Assembly (NCBI GenBank): GCA_900756155.1
Contig: CAAEJV010000004.1
Coordinates: 1 to 64,000 of the forward strand
Direction of reading: 5' to 3'
Length of the DNA stretch: 64,000 bases
Origin: Pasteurellaceae bacterium
GTDB taxonomy: Bacteria > Pseudomonadota > Gammaproteobacteria > Enterobacterales > Pasteurellaceae
The number at the start of each line of letters is the position of its first letter. Positions within the stretch are counted from its first letter, which is position 1. The position numbers and the translations under genes are program-made. Shown piece by piece: positions 24,409-33,451 of this stretch. The notes beneath the pieces were generated by a model. The model ran no database searches and was not told where the DNA came from. It was given only the letters and a program-made list of their open reading frames with translations.

Positions 24409-25050
24409 TTATAAATTTGTAACATTATAGCCCAAAAGTTCGGCAAAGTGTTTAATTAATTTTGGGGAAACCTTGTCAAGTGTTGCCTCTTCTTTACCGA
24501 TAAAATCAGCAAGCTGACACATTTCAAGCCCTGCATAGCCGCAAGGATTAATGTAATGGAAAGGATTGAGATCCATATTGATATTAAACGCGAGCCCATG
24601 GAAAGAGCAGCCTTTTCGAATACGTAAACCTAATGAACAGATTTTTTTGCCATCAATATACACGCCAGGTGCATCTGGTTTGGGATAACCTTCAATACCA
24701 TAGTCTGCTAGGGTTTTTACAACGGATTGTTCAAGTGCGGTCACTAATTGGCGAACATTTAAATGTTCATGATGTTTAATATCAATGAGCACATACATAA
24801 CCTGCTGACCAGGACCATGATAGGTAATTTGGCCTCCACGATCCGATTGTACAACAGGAATATCACTGCGTTGTAATAAGTGTTCTGGTTTGCCAGCTTG
24901 GCCTTGTGTGAAAACAGGATAATGCTCAACTAGCCAAATTTCATCGGTGGTTTCTGCATTTCGATTATCCGTGAATTCCTGCATTTTATGCCAGATTTCC
25001 TGATAATCTTGTAATCCTAATTGACGGACAATTAAATCTGTTTTGTTCAT
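24409..25050 (-). CDS. lipB: Octanoyltransferase
   Basis: Transfers octanoate from acyl carrier protein to lipoate-dependent enzymes, the step before LipA. The product is 213 residues from the ATG at 25050 (MNKTDLIVRQLG); an upstream alternative would overlap ybeD. RGGQITYHGPGQ and the catalytic-site region GLAFNINMDL...INPCGYAG (with the reactive Cys) are present. It starts 1 bp after the ybeD stop. Confidence 0.96.
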   Translation of the reverse strand: MNKTDLIVRQLGLQDYQEIWHKMQEFTDNRNAETTDEIWLVEHYPVFTQGQAGKPEHLLQRSDIPVVQSDRGGQITYHGPGQQVMYVLIDIKHHEHLNVRQLVTALEQSVVKTLADYGIEGYPKPDAPGVYIDGKKICSLGLRIRKGCSFHGLAFNINMDLNPFHYINPCGYAGLEMCQLADFIGKEEATLDKVSPKLIKHFAELLGYNVTNL

Positions 25051-25051
25051 C

Positions 25052-25330
25052 TTAGATAACCATTTTGACACCTTCAACTTTAGCAAGCTCTTTGTAAAGG
25101 GTTTCTACTTGCTCAAAGTTTTGTGCCACGATATCAATTGAAACAGAATTATAGGTTCCTTTGCTGCTGGGTTTTTCCTTTGGAATATAATCACCCGGTA
25201 AATATTTTTGTATCACTGCTACGATGTCTTGCGCTAAACCTTCACGGTTAACACCTGCGACTTTAAATGTCATTGCAGCGGGGAATTCCATTACTTCTTT
25301 TAGGTTTTCATAATCGTTTTCGGTTGCCAT
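25052..25330 (-). CDS. ybeD: YbeD family protein (DUF493)
   Basis: A small cytoplasmic protein of 92 residues with an ACT-like fold known from the E. coli structure; its role is not established. It reads MEFPAAMTFKVAGVN and SKGTYNSVSIDI, as in YbeD. It lies between dacA and lipB, the conserved order in gamma-proteobacteria, which hints at a link to lipoate metabolism but does not prove it. Confidence 0.92.
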   Translation of the reverse strand: MATENDYENLKEVMEFPAAMTFKVAGVNREGLAQDIVAVIQKYLPGDYIPKEKPSSKGTYNSVSIDIVAQNFEQVETLYKELAKVEGVKMVI

Positions 25331-25438
25331 GTTGTTTCCTTAATTTAAGAATAAGGTGCGTGAATCAGCTAAATTCATACACCTTACGAATTTATTGATG
25401 TGATATAAATGGGGAAGTGCGGTTAATTTTCAAGGTGT

Positions 25439-26626
25439 TTAGTCAAATAATCCTTTAACCGTTAACACTAACCAGTCCCAACCTTTACCTAAGAAGCCGC
25501 CTTCTTGTACATCTTCTAATGCTTGAAGATTTACGGTAGCGACATCTTTGCCGTCTAATTGATAAACGATTTTACCTACCACTTGGCCTTTTGCTAAAGG
25601 TGCTTGTAAGTATTTGTTATCTAATTCATAACGTGCTTTTAAGTCAGTTTGTTTACCTTTTGGCACAGTGATAAAGCCATCTTCTAAGACACCAAGTTTA
25701 ACGTCACCTTTATCACCGTAGTAAACAGATTGTTTTGAAATTTCTTCACCTGCTTTTTGAGTTTTTAAGGTTTCAAAGTTAGCAAAACCCCATTGTAAGA
25801 GTTTTTTACTTTCTACTTCACGACCTTTATAGGTTGGTACACCCATTACAACAGAAATTAAACGCATATTGTTTGGACTTGTTGCTGATGCGACAAGGTT
25901 ATAACCTGCTTGGCTTGTGTGACCGGTTTTCATACCATCCACGTTAATGGTTTTATCCCATAATAAGCCATTACGGTTAGGTTGTTTGATTTTGTTGAAA
26001 GTAAAGTCTTTTTCTGCGTAGATTTTATATTCTTCCGGTAAATCACGAATAATATGCGCACCAATAATCGCCATATCACGTGCAGTCGAATATTGGTTTG
26101 GATCATCTAAACCATGTGGTGTGGTGAAGTTAGTATTTTTTAAGCCAAATTGTTGAACGTATTTATTCATGGTATCAACGAAGTTAGCCACGGTACCCGA
26201 AATATGTTCAGCTACAGCAACACAGGCATCATTACCAGAAACAATGATAATCCCTTTGTTTAAATCACCCACAGACACTTGTTGATTTAAATTTAAGAAC
26301 ATTTTTGACGAATCTGGGAAATTTCTACCCCAAGCGCTTTCGCTAATCGTCACCATATCTTCATTATGGATTTTACCTTGTTTTAATGCTGCACCAACCA
26401 CGTAGCTAGTCATCATTTTTGTTAATGAAGCAGGGTATTGGCGTTGGTCTGGGTTAAGTGATGCAAGTACCGCACCAGAATTGTAATCCATTAAAACATA
26501 AGCTTGCGCATTCACTTCCGGTACTGCGATACCGTATTGAATATCTTCAGCGGCAGCAAATGTTGACGCTGCTATTAATCCCGAGAAGAGTACAATTTTT
26601 TTCAATTTTGCAGATTGTTTTAACAT
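25439..26626 (-). CDS. dacA: D-alanyl-D-alanine carboxypeptidase (PBP5/6 type)
   Basis: Trims the terminal D-Ala of peptidoglycan stem peptides in the periplasm. The 395 residues begin with a signal peptide (cleavage near Ala26). The active-site motifs are SLTK (Ser67-Lys70), SGN (in IVSGNDAC) and KTG (in GMKTGHTSQ). A C-terminal beta domain and an amphipathic tail (FLGKGWDWLVLTVKGLFD) for membrane attachment follow. It sits with rlpA, rodA and mrdA in one leftward cell-wall cluster. Confidence 0.97.
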   Translation of the reverse strand: MLKQSAKLKKIVLFSGLIAASTFAAAEDIQYGIAVPEVNAQAYVLMDYNSGAVLASLNPDQRQYPASLTKMMTSYVVGAALKQGKIHNEDMVTISESAWGRNFPDSSKMFLNLNQQVSVGDLNKGIIIVSGNDACVAVAEHISGTVANFVDTMNKYVQQFGLKNTNFTTPHGLDDPNQYSTARDMAIIGAHIIRDLPEEYKIYAEKDFTFNKIKQPNRNGLLWDKTINVDGMKTGHTSQAGYNLVASATSPNNMRLISVVMGVPTYKGREVESKKLLQWGFANFETLKTQKAGEEISKQSVYYGDKGDVKLGVLEDGFITVPKGKQTDLKARYELDNKYLQAPLAKGQVVGKIVYQLDGKDVATVNLQALEDVQEGGFLGKGWDWLVLTVKGLFD

Positions 26627-26644
26627 AGCATTTCCTTTAATAGC

Positions 26645-27505
26645 TTATTGGTTTTTATAAGTATAAACGATTACGGGTTGCCCATTGATCGTTTTTTGTA
26701 ATTTTGTTTTTAATTGATTAATATCCGCTTGATCCGCTAATGGGCCAAAATGGATTTCATAGTTTTGCCCATTTTGGTTAATTTCCGTTTTGATGTCATC
26801 TAACGCGAGTTTTGTGATGATGCTTTCTGCTTGGCTTTTTGACGACAGCGCGAGTAGTTTTAGCTTGAAAACAGTTTTTGCATCGTTTGTGCTGTCTAAG
26901 TTTTGATTTTTTTTTTCGCTATTTTTATTGACGACTAAACGCTCACTGGCTTCTTGCGTTTTAGCATGCTTGGCAAGCGTTTTTGCTCCCGCACCTGAAA
27001 TTTGACCTTTGTGATCCACATGTAAAGCTTCAATTCTTACTTGCCCTGTACCACGAGCAATAAGGCCTAATTCTTTCGCAGCTGAATGGGATAAGTCAAT
27101 GATACGTTTCTCACTGAATGGACCGCGATCATTAATTCGCACAATCACTTTGCGATTATTATGCAAGTTTGTGACAACAGCATAAGAGTTTAAAGGCAAC
27201 GTTTTATGGGCAGCGGTGAAAAGTGCTGAATTATAGCGTTCACCATTAGCTGTTTTACGACCATTAAATTTATGGTGGTAATAGCTTGCTGTCCCTTCTT
27301 TTGAATAGGACTTTGCCTCATCACCTTGTGTGGTGTATGTTTTACCATTCACTTCATAGCTTTGTGGCACTTGAACGGTCGTAGTAATCGACAGCGAATC
27401 CCCTTGAATACCATACATTTTTTGCGTATCGGCAAAAGCAGAAAAACTTGAGCTGCTTATCAAGGTAAAAAGTGCGGTCGTTTTTAAGATGTTTTTTAAT
27501 GTCAT
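26645..27505 (-). CDS. rlpA: RlpA septal-ring protein
   Basis: Periplasmic peptidoglycan-binding protein, a lytic transglycosylase in some species. The product is 286 residues from the ATG at 27505; a TTG five codons upstream is possible. The double-psi beta-barrel domain reads GTASYYHHKFNGRKTANGERY and VRINDRGPF, with the catalytic Asp, and a C-terminal SPOR domain (YEIHFGPLADQADINQLK) binds denuded glycan. The signal peptide ends SAFA-DTQ with no lipobox Cys, unlike E. coli RlpA, so it is probably a soluble periplasmic protein. Confidence 0.93.
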   Translation of the reverse strand: MTLKNILKTTALFTLISSSSFSAFADTQKMYGIQGDSLSITTTVQVPQSYEVNGKTYTTQGDEAKSYSKEGTASYYHHKFNGRKTANGERYNSALFTAAHKTLPLNSYAVVTNLHNNRKVIVRINDRGPFSEKRIIDLSHSAAKELGLIARGTGQVRIEALHVDHKGQISGAGAKTLAKHAKTQEASERLVVNKNSEKKNQNLDSTNDAKTVFKLKLLALSSKSQAESIITKLALDDIKTEINQNGQNYEIHFGPLADQADINQLKTKLQKTINGQPVIVYTYKNQ

Positions 27506-27558
27506 ACTTATTACTTTCAAGATTATCGGTGCTCTTCATAAGAAAGCCAAAAGGGAAA

Positions 27559-28674
27559 TTAGTTCCCTTTCATAAAGCGAGGTTTGTGAGTATGAATAGA
27601 CATCACTAAACCAAAGCTCGCCATAATGGCGACATATGAGGTACCGCCGTAGCTAAAGAGAGGTAAAGGCACCCCTACAACAGGCAAAATGCCACTCACC
27701 ATACCAATATTCACGAAGACATAAACGAAGAATATCAGTGTGGTTGCACCAGCAAGAATACGCCCGAAAGAGGTTTCTGCGTTTACCGCAATTATTAAGC
27801 CACGGATAATAATAAACAAATAAATTGCCATCAGAATAAGAAAACCGACCATTCCATGTTCTTCACTCATCACGGCAAAAATAAAATCAGTGTGTGGTTC
27901 AGGCAAAAATTCTAATTGGGATTGTGTCCCTTGCATCCATCCTTTGCCAGATATACCGCCTGAACCGATAGCAATTTTGGATTGCAAAATATGGTAACCC
28001 GCCCCAAGTGGATCTTTCTCGGGGTCAAGTAAGGTTAATACACGCATGCGTTGGTAGTCATGCATTAAATACATCCACATGATAGGAATAAATGCCGCTA
28101 AGCCAACTACAGCAGCAAGAATAAGCCACCAACTCATCCCTGCTAAGAATACCACGAATAAGCCTGATGCACTAACGAGAATTGATGTACCTAAGTCAGG
28201 TTGGATAGCCACAAGTAAAGTTGGCACAATAATCATGGCGATAGCAATAAAGGTTTCGCTCATTTTCGGTGGTAGTGGACGATTACCTAAATATACCGCG
28301 ACCATTAATGGTACCGCGAGTTTGACAATTTCAGAAGGCTGAAAGCGAATAAACCCAAGATCTAACCAACGTTGCGCCCCTTTACTGGTTGTTCCGATAG
28401 CATCAACCAAGATCAGCATAATAAAACCCACCAAATATAAGTAAGGAGCAAGTCGCTGATAAAATTTAGGGGGAAGTTGCGCCATAATCATCATCACAGC
28501 AAAACCTAATATGACCTGAATAATACGATTTTGGAACATGACTTCACTGGCGCCTGATGCACTATAAAGCACAAGCATGCCATAAGCCGTAATAGCGGCT
28601 AATCCAATAAATAATAAAAAATCAATATGTAAGCGTTGCCATAATCGCAAGCATAAAGGCACTTTTTCTTCCAT
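27559..28674 (-). CDS. rodA: Peptidoglycan glycosyltransferase RodA
   Basis: SEDS-family polymerase of the elongation complex, acting with PBP2. The 371 residues form about ten membrane helices. Family landmarks include FQPSEIVKLAVP, the long extracellular loop with QSKIAIGSGGISGKGWMQGTQSQLEFLPEPHTDFIFAV, whose Glu-Pro and Asp are typical, and GVPLPLFSYGGTS near the C terminus. Its start overlaps the mrdA stop by one base. Confidence 0.98.
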   Translation of the reverse strand: MEEKVPLCLRLWQRLHIDFLLFIGLAAITAYGMLVLYSASGASEVMFQNRIIQVILGFAVMMIMAQLPPKFYQRLAPYLYLVGFIMLILVDAIGTTSKGAQRWLDLGFIRFQPSEIVKLAVPLMVAVYLGNRPLPPKMSETFIAIAMIIVPTLLVAIQPDLGTSILVSASGLFVVFLAGMSWWLILAAVVGLAAFIPIMWMYLMHDYQRMRVLTLLDPEKDPLGAGYHILQSKIAIGSGGISGKGWMQGTQSQLEFLPEPHTDFIFAVMSEEHGMVGFLILMAIYLFIIIRGLIIAVNAETSFGRILAGATTLIFFVYVFVNIGMVSGILPVVGVPLPLFSYGGTSYVAIMASFGLVMSIHTHKPRFMKGN

Positions 28675-30650
28675 TATTCATTCTCACTTGGTTGAGATTC
28701 TAGTGCTGGCGCATCTAAATCAGTTTGGTCCGTCTTTTTCACTTTGTCAGCATTTTCTTGACGTTCAATTTGTGGCAAGCGTTTATTCAAGTAGAAATCC
28801 ATAATTTGGCGAACGATCGGTGCCGCATTACTTGAGCCGCCCCCCGCATTTTCTAAAATAATCGTGACAACTAATTTCGGATCTTCGTAAGGTGCATAAG
28901 CAGTGAACCAAGCATGGTCATGCAATTCTTTTTTCAATCCTGCAGCATTATATTTTTGGTTTTCTTTTAAGCTGAATACCTGTGCAGTACCGGATTTCCC
29001 AGCTACATGGTAATTGGTGCCGACAAAGGCTTTTCGTCCTGTTCCTGCACCAGAATTCACCACGTTAAACATCCCTCGTTTAGCGGCATCCCAATAAGCT
29101 TGTTTCGGATCAGTAATATCCTCATATAAAAGCGGGTCTTGATAGGGCTCAATGATAGAGCCTTCTACTGATTTCATTAAATGAGGCGTATGTATTTTCC
29201 CGTTATTAACCACGATAGAGGTGGCTTTTGCTACTTGTAATGGCGTAGCCGTCCAATAACCTTGTCCAATCCCTACAGAGATTGTATCGCCTTGTACCCA
29301 AGGTTTTTTATAACGTTTTTGTTTCCATTCTTTACTCGGCATATTGGCCGTGGCTTCTTCTTGGATTTCAATACCTGTCGGCATACCAAAGCCAAAGCGT
29401 TTCATCCACATGGAGAAACGATCAATACCTAAATTAAAGGCAGTTTGATAGAAGAAGGTATCCGATGATTCTGTAATGGCTTTATTTAAATCTGTATAGC
29501 CGTGCCCTGATTTTTTCCAATCTCGGAAACGCTTTGTCGAGTTTGGAAGCATCCAGTAACCAGGGTCAAAAATGGTAGTATGAGGCGTAATCACCCCTTC
29601 CGTTAATGCTGCAACAGCAACAAATGGTTTTACTGTAGAGGCTGGTGGATAGACCCCTTGTGTTGCACGACTGTAAAGTGGGCGAGCAGGGTCGTTTAAT
29701 AAGCGTTTGTAATCGCTAGCGGAAATCCCATCCACGAATAAATTATTGTCATAACTCGGTGTGGAAACCATCGCTAACACGCTGTTATCTTTAGGATCTA
29801 GTACCACAACGGCGCCTTTTTGTCCTGAAAGTAGCGACATAATATAGCGTTGAAGAGTAAAATCGATAGTCAGATGAATACTTTTACCCGCGGTGGCTGG
29901 TTGTTCACGTAGTTTACGAATAACTTTACCACGGTTATTAATTTCAACCTCTTCGAAACCGGTTGTACCGTGGAGTTGCTCTTCGTAATAGCGTTCAATA
30001 CCCAGTTTTCCCATATCAGTGGAACCTGAGTAGTTAGCAAATTTTTCTTCTTTTTTCAGGCGTTCAACATCTCGATCATTAATGCGTCCCACATAGCCCA
30101 AAATATGTGTCATGGCTTCGCCATACAGGTAATTTCGTTTGAAATAAGGACGAACATCAAGGCTTGGATATTTATACTGGTTTACTGCAAAGCGGGCGAT
30201 TTGTTCTTCCGTTAAGCTTGGTTTGAGTAAAATCGGTGTATAACGTGTGCCGCGGCGACGTTCTTTTTTGAAATGCTCAATGTCTTCGTCTGTGAGCCCC
30301 ACAATATAGCGCAATTCTTCAAAAGTGCGGTCTAAATTTTCCGTTTTTTCCGGCACGATATATAAACCGAAAAAGGTGAGGTTTTCTGCCAGTAATTCAC
30401 CGTAACGGTCATAAATCAATCCGCGAGTAGGAGGAAGTGGAAGCAATTTAATACGGTTACCATTTGAGCGAGTTTGGTACATGTCGTAATTCACCACTTG
30501 GAGATGGTAAATATTAGCAAATAGCACACCACTTAGGGCTAAAATACCGATGAATGCTACCAATGTTCGACGCGCAAACAAGTTCCGCTCCGCTTTTTTA
30601 TCGCGGATCGGTTCATTGGTTGGTGCAGCAAAGAATTTCTTTAAATTCAT
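28674..30650 (-). CDS. mrdA: Penicillin-binding protein 2 (transpeptidase)
   Basis: Class B transpeptidase that cross-links peptidoglycan during elongation. The 658 residues have an N-terminal membrane anchor (about 28-50), the dimerisation domain with LPPTRGLIYDRYGELLAEN, and the active-site motifs STVKPF (Ser-x-x-Lys), SSD (in ESSDTFF) and KSGTAQ. It is followed directly by rodA and preceded by rlmH, with a 15-bp gap. Confidence 0.97.
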   Translation of the reverse strand: MNLKKFFAAPTNEPIRDKKAERNLFARRTLVAFIGILALSGVLFANIYHLQVVNYDMYQTRSNGNRIKLLPLPPTRGLIYDRYGELLAENLTFFGLYIVPEKTENLDRTFEELRYIVGLTDEDIEHFKKERRRGTRYTPILLKPSLTEEQIARFAVNQYKYPSLDVRPYFKRNYLYGEAMTHILGYVGRINDRDVERLKKEEKFANYSGSTDMGKLGIERYYEEQLHGTTGFEEVEINNRGKVIRKLREQPATAGKSIHLTIDFTLQRYIMSLLSGQKGAVVVLDPKDNSVLAMVSTPSYDNNLFVDGISASDYKRLLNDPARPLYSRATQGVYPPASTVKPFVAVAALTEGVITPHTTIFDPGYWMLPNSTKRFRDWKKSGHGYTDLNKAITESSDTFFYQTAFNLGIDRFSMWMKRFGFGMPTGIEIQEEATANMPSKEWKQKRYKKPWVQGDTISVGIGQGYWTATPLQVAKATSIVVNNGKIHTPHLMKSVEGSIIEPYQDPLLYEDITDPKQAYWDAAKRGMFNVVNSGAGTGRKAFVGTNYHVAGKSGTAQVFSLKENQKYNAAGLKKELHDHAWFTAYAPYEDPKLVVTIILENAGGGSSNAAPIVRQIMDFYLNKRLPQIERQENADKVKKTDQTDLDAPALESQPSENE

Positions 30651-30665
30651 CGGTAATGTAACGCG

Positions 30666-31133
30666 TTATTCTCTGTGATAAGGATGATTTGTGGTTAGCG
30701 ACCAGGCACGGTATAAGCTTTCTGCCACCACAACACGCACTAATGGATGTGGCATTGTGAGCGGAGAAAGTGACCAACTTTGTTCTGCCGCAGCTTTGCA
30801 TTCAGGGGATAAACCTTCTGGCCCGCCAATAAGCAAGCACACATCACGGCCATCATTTTTCCAGCCTTCTAATTGCTCAGCGAGTTGTGGCGTTGTCCAA
30901 GGTTTTCCAGGAATATCTAATGTTACCACTTTGCCTTTTCCACAAGCGGCTAACATCGCTTTGCCTTCTTGCTCTAAGATGCGTTTAATATCTGCATTTT
31001 TTCCACGTTTGCCTGCAGGGATTTCAATAAGTTCAAAAGGCATATCTTTAGGAAAACGACGTTGGTATTCTTCAAATCCAGTTGTCACCCAAGCCGGCAT
31101 TTTTGTGCCTACAGCGATTAATGTGATTTTCAT
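30666..31133 (-). CDS. rlmH: 23S rRNA pseudouridine-1915 N3-methyltransferase
   Basis: SPOUT-family methyltransferase acting on the 70S ribosome. The product is 155 residues from the ATG at 31133 (MKITLIAVGTKMP), matching E. coli RlmH; the five-codon upstream extension is less likely. The SAM-binding knot shows LLIGGPEGL and the C-terminal LVRVVVAESLYRAW...NHPYHRE is diagnostic. It lies between rsfS and mrdA. Confidence 0.97.
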   Translation of the reverse strand: MKITLIAVGTKMPAWVTTGFEEYQRRFPKDMPFELIEIPAGKRGKNADIKRILEQEGKAMLAACGKGKVVTLDIPGKPWTTPQLAEQLEGWKNDGRDVCLLIGGPEGLSPECKAAAEQSWSLSPLTMPHPLVRVVVAESLYRAWSLTTNHPYHRE

Positions 31134-31172
31134 CCTTTTCCCTTTCAAAATACAGTCAAAATTGACCGCACT

Positions 31173-31481
31173 TTATGCCCAAAGTTTTTCTAACTGATAC
31201 ATCTCACGTGCATCACGTTGCATAATATGTACGATAGTTTGACCGAGATCGACCACGATCCAATCAGCTGTATTACGACCTTCTTCACCAAAGGTTTCAT
31301 AACCCGCTTTTTTACATTCTGCAATAAGGTTATCTGCCATAGCAGACACTTGGCGGCTAGATGTACCAGTACAAATAATCATATTTTCAGTAATCGATGA
31401 TTTGCCTTTTACATCAAAATGCACAATTTCGGTGCCTTTTAAATCATCGAGTTTATCAATTACAAATTCAACTAATGACAT
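31173..31481 (-). CDS. rsfS: Ribosome silencing factor RsfS
   Basis: Binds ribosomal protein uL14 on the large subunit and blocks subunit joining in starvation. The 102 residues show the family's IVHFDVKGKSSITENMIICTGTSSRQVSA and GRNTADWIVVDLGQTIVHIM. It is the first gene of the leftward rsfS-rlmH-mrdA-rodA-rlpA-dacA series. A Hin uptake signal lies just behind it. Confidence 0.97.
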   Translation of the reverse strand: MSLVEFVIDKLDDLKGTEIVHFDVKGKSSITENMIICTGTSSRQVSAMADNLIAECKKAGYETFGEEGRNTADWIVVDLGQTIVHIMQRDAREMYQLEKLWA

Positions 31482-31633
31482 TTCTTTTCCTATCTAAATA
31501 AAGCGATGAATTCTATCATTGAATGAGGGAAAGGGGTAGGCTTGGGGCAGATTTTATTTGAATTGTTTTATGGCTGTCGTAGTGCTTAGCATGAATATTG
31601 GGGCAGTTATTCTGCCCCAAGTTTGAAAGGGTA

Positions 31634-33286
31634 TTAAACCCATAAAAGAATTGCTAACAATTGCGGTGAAATGATCCGTAAGAACATGGTGAGCGGATAG
31701 ACTGTCGCATAGGAGAGTGCAGCGGCACCGCTTCCTTCTTTCAGTTCATTGGCGAAAGCAAGTGCTGGTGGATCCGTCATCGACCCCGCTAACAGGCCAC
31801 AAAGAGAAAGATAATTTAATTTTACATATAAACGTGCAATGATACCTACAATCATTAATGGTACAAGAGTGATGAAAATACCGTAGCCCATCCATTCAAG
31901 ACCGGAACCATTGGTGAGTGTGTCCACAAAGCTACCGCCAGATTTTAAACCGACTACAGCAAGGAAGAGCACAATACCAATTTCGCGCAATGCCAAGTTC
32001 GCACTCGGTGGCATAAACCAGTAGAGTTTTCCGATAGAGCCAATTCGAGCCAAGATCAATGCGACGACTAACGGTCCGCCTGCTAGCCCTAATTTTAATG
32101 CCACAGGGAAACCTGGAATATAGAAAGGAATGGAGCCGAGTAATACCCCTAAGCCAATCCCAATAAACACTGGCAACATTTGCACTTGTAGCAGTTTTTG
32201 TTTCGCATTCCCGATCACTGAAATGGCTTGGTTGAGAATGTCAGTTTTTCCAACCATGTGTAATACGTCACCAAATTGAAGTGTAGTATGGGCAGTTGGT
32301 ACCAATTCCACACCTGCACGGTTTAAACGCGAAATGACTACACCATATTTTTTATGGATGCCGAGATGGCGAATTTGTTTGCCTAATACTTTTTCATTGG
32401 TAACTACAACGCGTTCAGAACGAATTTCGCCACTCAAGCTTGCGACCGGAACATCTACTTCTTCCCCGATAATAAGATGCATTTTTTTCAAGCCTTCAGG
32501 ATTACCAACTAAATGTAAAATATCGCCAAGTTGAACATCGGTATCCGCTTTGGGCACAATGACTAATTCACCTCGTTTTAAGCGAGAACAAACAACATCT
32601 TCATCATCAAAACCTGGAATCTCAATCAAATGGATACCGTTTAGATTGGTATTGGTGACTTTTAGGGAAATGCTTTTGAGTGCTTCTTTGTCGTGACCGC
32701 TTTCTTTTTCAAAATTCGCCGCTTCTTCATCCACTTTAATTTTAAAGAAAAGACGAATAAGCCACATAGAAAGCAAAATGCCACAAATTCCAAAAGGATA
32801 AGCCATCGCATAGGCCATCCCCATGTTAGACGTCGTTTGCGACATGCCTAATTCAGAAAGAATTTGCTGACCCGCACCGAGAGACGGGGTATTGGTGACC
32901 GCACCGGAGTAAATACCAAGCGCGACATCAAGAGGAATATCCGCAAGCTTATAAATGAGTATTGTCACCACTGCACCAAGTGCAACGATTAAAATGCCTA
33001 ATCCATTTAAGGTTAAGCCTGATTTTCGTAAGGAAGCAAAAAAGCCCGGCCCCACTTGAATACCAATCGTATAAACAAACAGAATTAAGCCGAACTCTTG
33101 CACGAAATGTAATGTATGGCTATCTAATTTTATGCCATATTGGGTGGTAAAATGGGCAACTAAAATCCCCCCAAATAGCACACCCCCAATACCCAGTCCT
33201 ACACCTTTAATTTTAAAATGCCCGATCCATAGACCAATCACGGCGACGAGGGCAAGCAAACTAATGGTAATCGCAGTTTCACTCAT
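31634..33286 (-). CDS. yidE: YidE-type transporter, AspT antiporter family
   Basis: The 550 residues match E. coli YidE in layout: membrane helices in two halves (about 1-190 and 380-550) around two cytoplasmic RCK-C (TrkA-C) domains, seen as repeated L-x-x-GD-x-LHLVG / GDVLHMVG segments. Gly-rich AGSMTDPPALAFAN and GAVTNTPSLGAGQ are the paired family motifs. Relatives exchange aspartate for alanine, but the substrate here is unknown. It starts ahead of the divergent ABC transporter gene. Confidence 0.88.
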   Translation of the reverse strand: MSETAITISLLALVAVIGLWIGHFKIKGVGLGIGGVLFGGILVAHFTTQYGIKLDSHTLHFVQEFGLILFVYTIGIQVGPGFFASLRKSGLTLNGLGILIVALGAVVTILIYKLADIPLDVALGIYSGAVTNTPSLGAGQQILSELGMSQTTSNMGMAYAMAYPFGICGILLSMWLIRLFFKIKVDEEAANFEKESGHDKEALKSISLKVTNTNLNGIHLIEIPGFDDEDVVCSRLKRGELVIVPKADTDVQLGDILHLVGNPEGLKKMHLIIGEEVDVPVASLSGEIRSERVVVTNEKVLGKQIRHLGIHKKYGVVISRLNRAGVELVPTAHTTLQFGDVLHMVGKTDILNQAISVIGNAKQKLLQVQMLPVFIGIGLGVLLGSIPFYIPGFPVALKLGLAGGPLVVALILARIGSIGKLYWFMPPSANLALREIGIVLFLAVVGLKSGGSFVDTLTNGSGLEWMGYGIFITLVPLMIVGIIARLYVKLNYLSLCGLLAGSMTDPPALAFANELKEGSGAAALSYATVYPLTMFLRIISPQLLAILLWV

Positions 33287-33451
33287 ACCGACCTCTAATT
33301 TATTAAAAATTTAACTATTTTGGATTATATCAATTAGATTTCTTACTCGCTTGTGACAAAGTCAAAAAATGTTATCTCCATCACATTTTTTCTTGCTTAA
33401 AAATAAACACCGCCTAAAATGACCGCACTTTTTTGATTTTATAGGTTGATT

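Noticed and set aside
25351..25388. Terminator between dacA and ybeD
   Set aside because: TAAGGTG / CACCTTA can form a hairpin, but no T run follows on the minus strand and the adjacent genes are usually co-transcribed.
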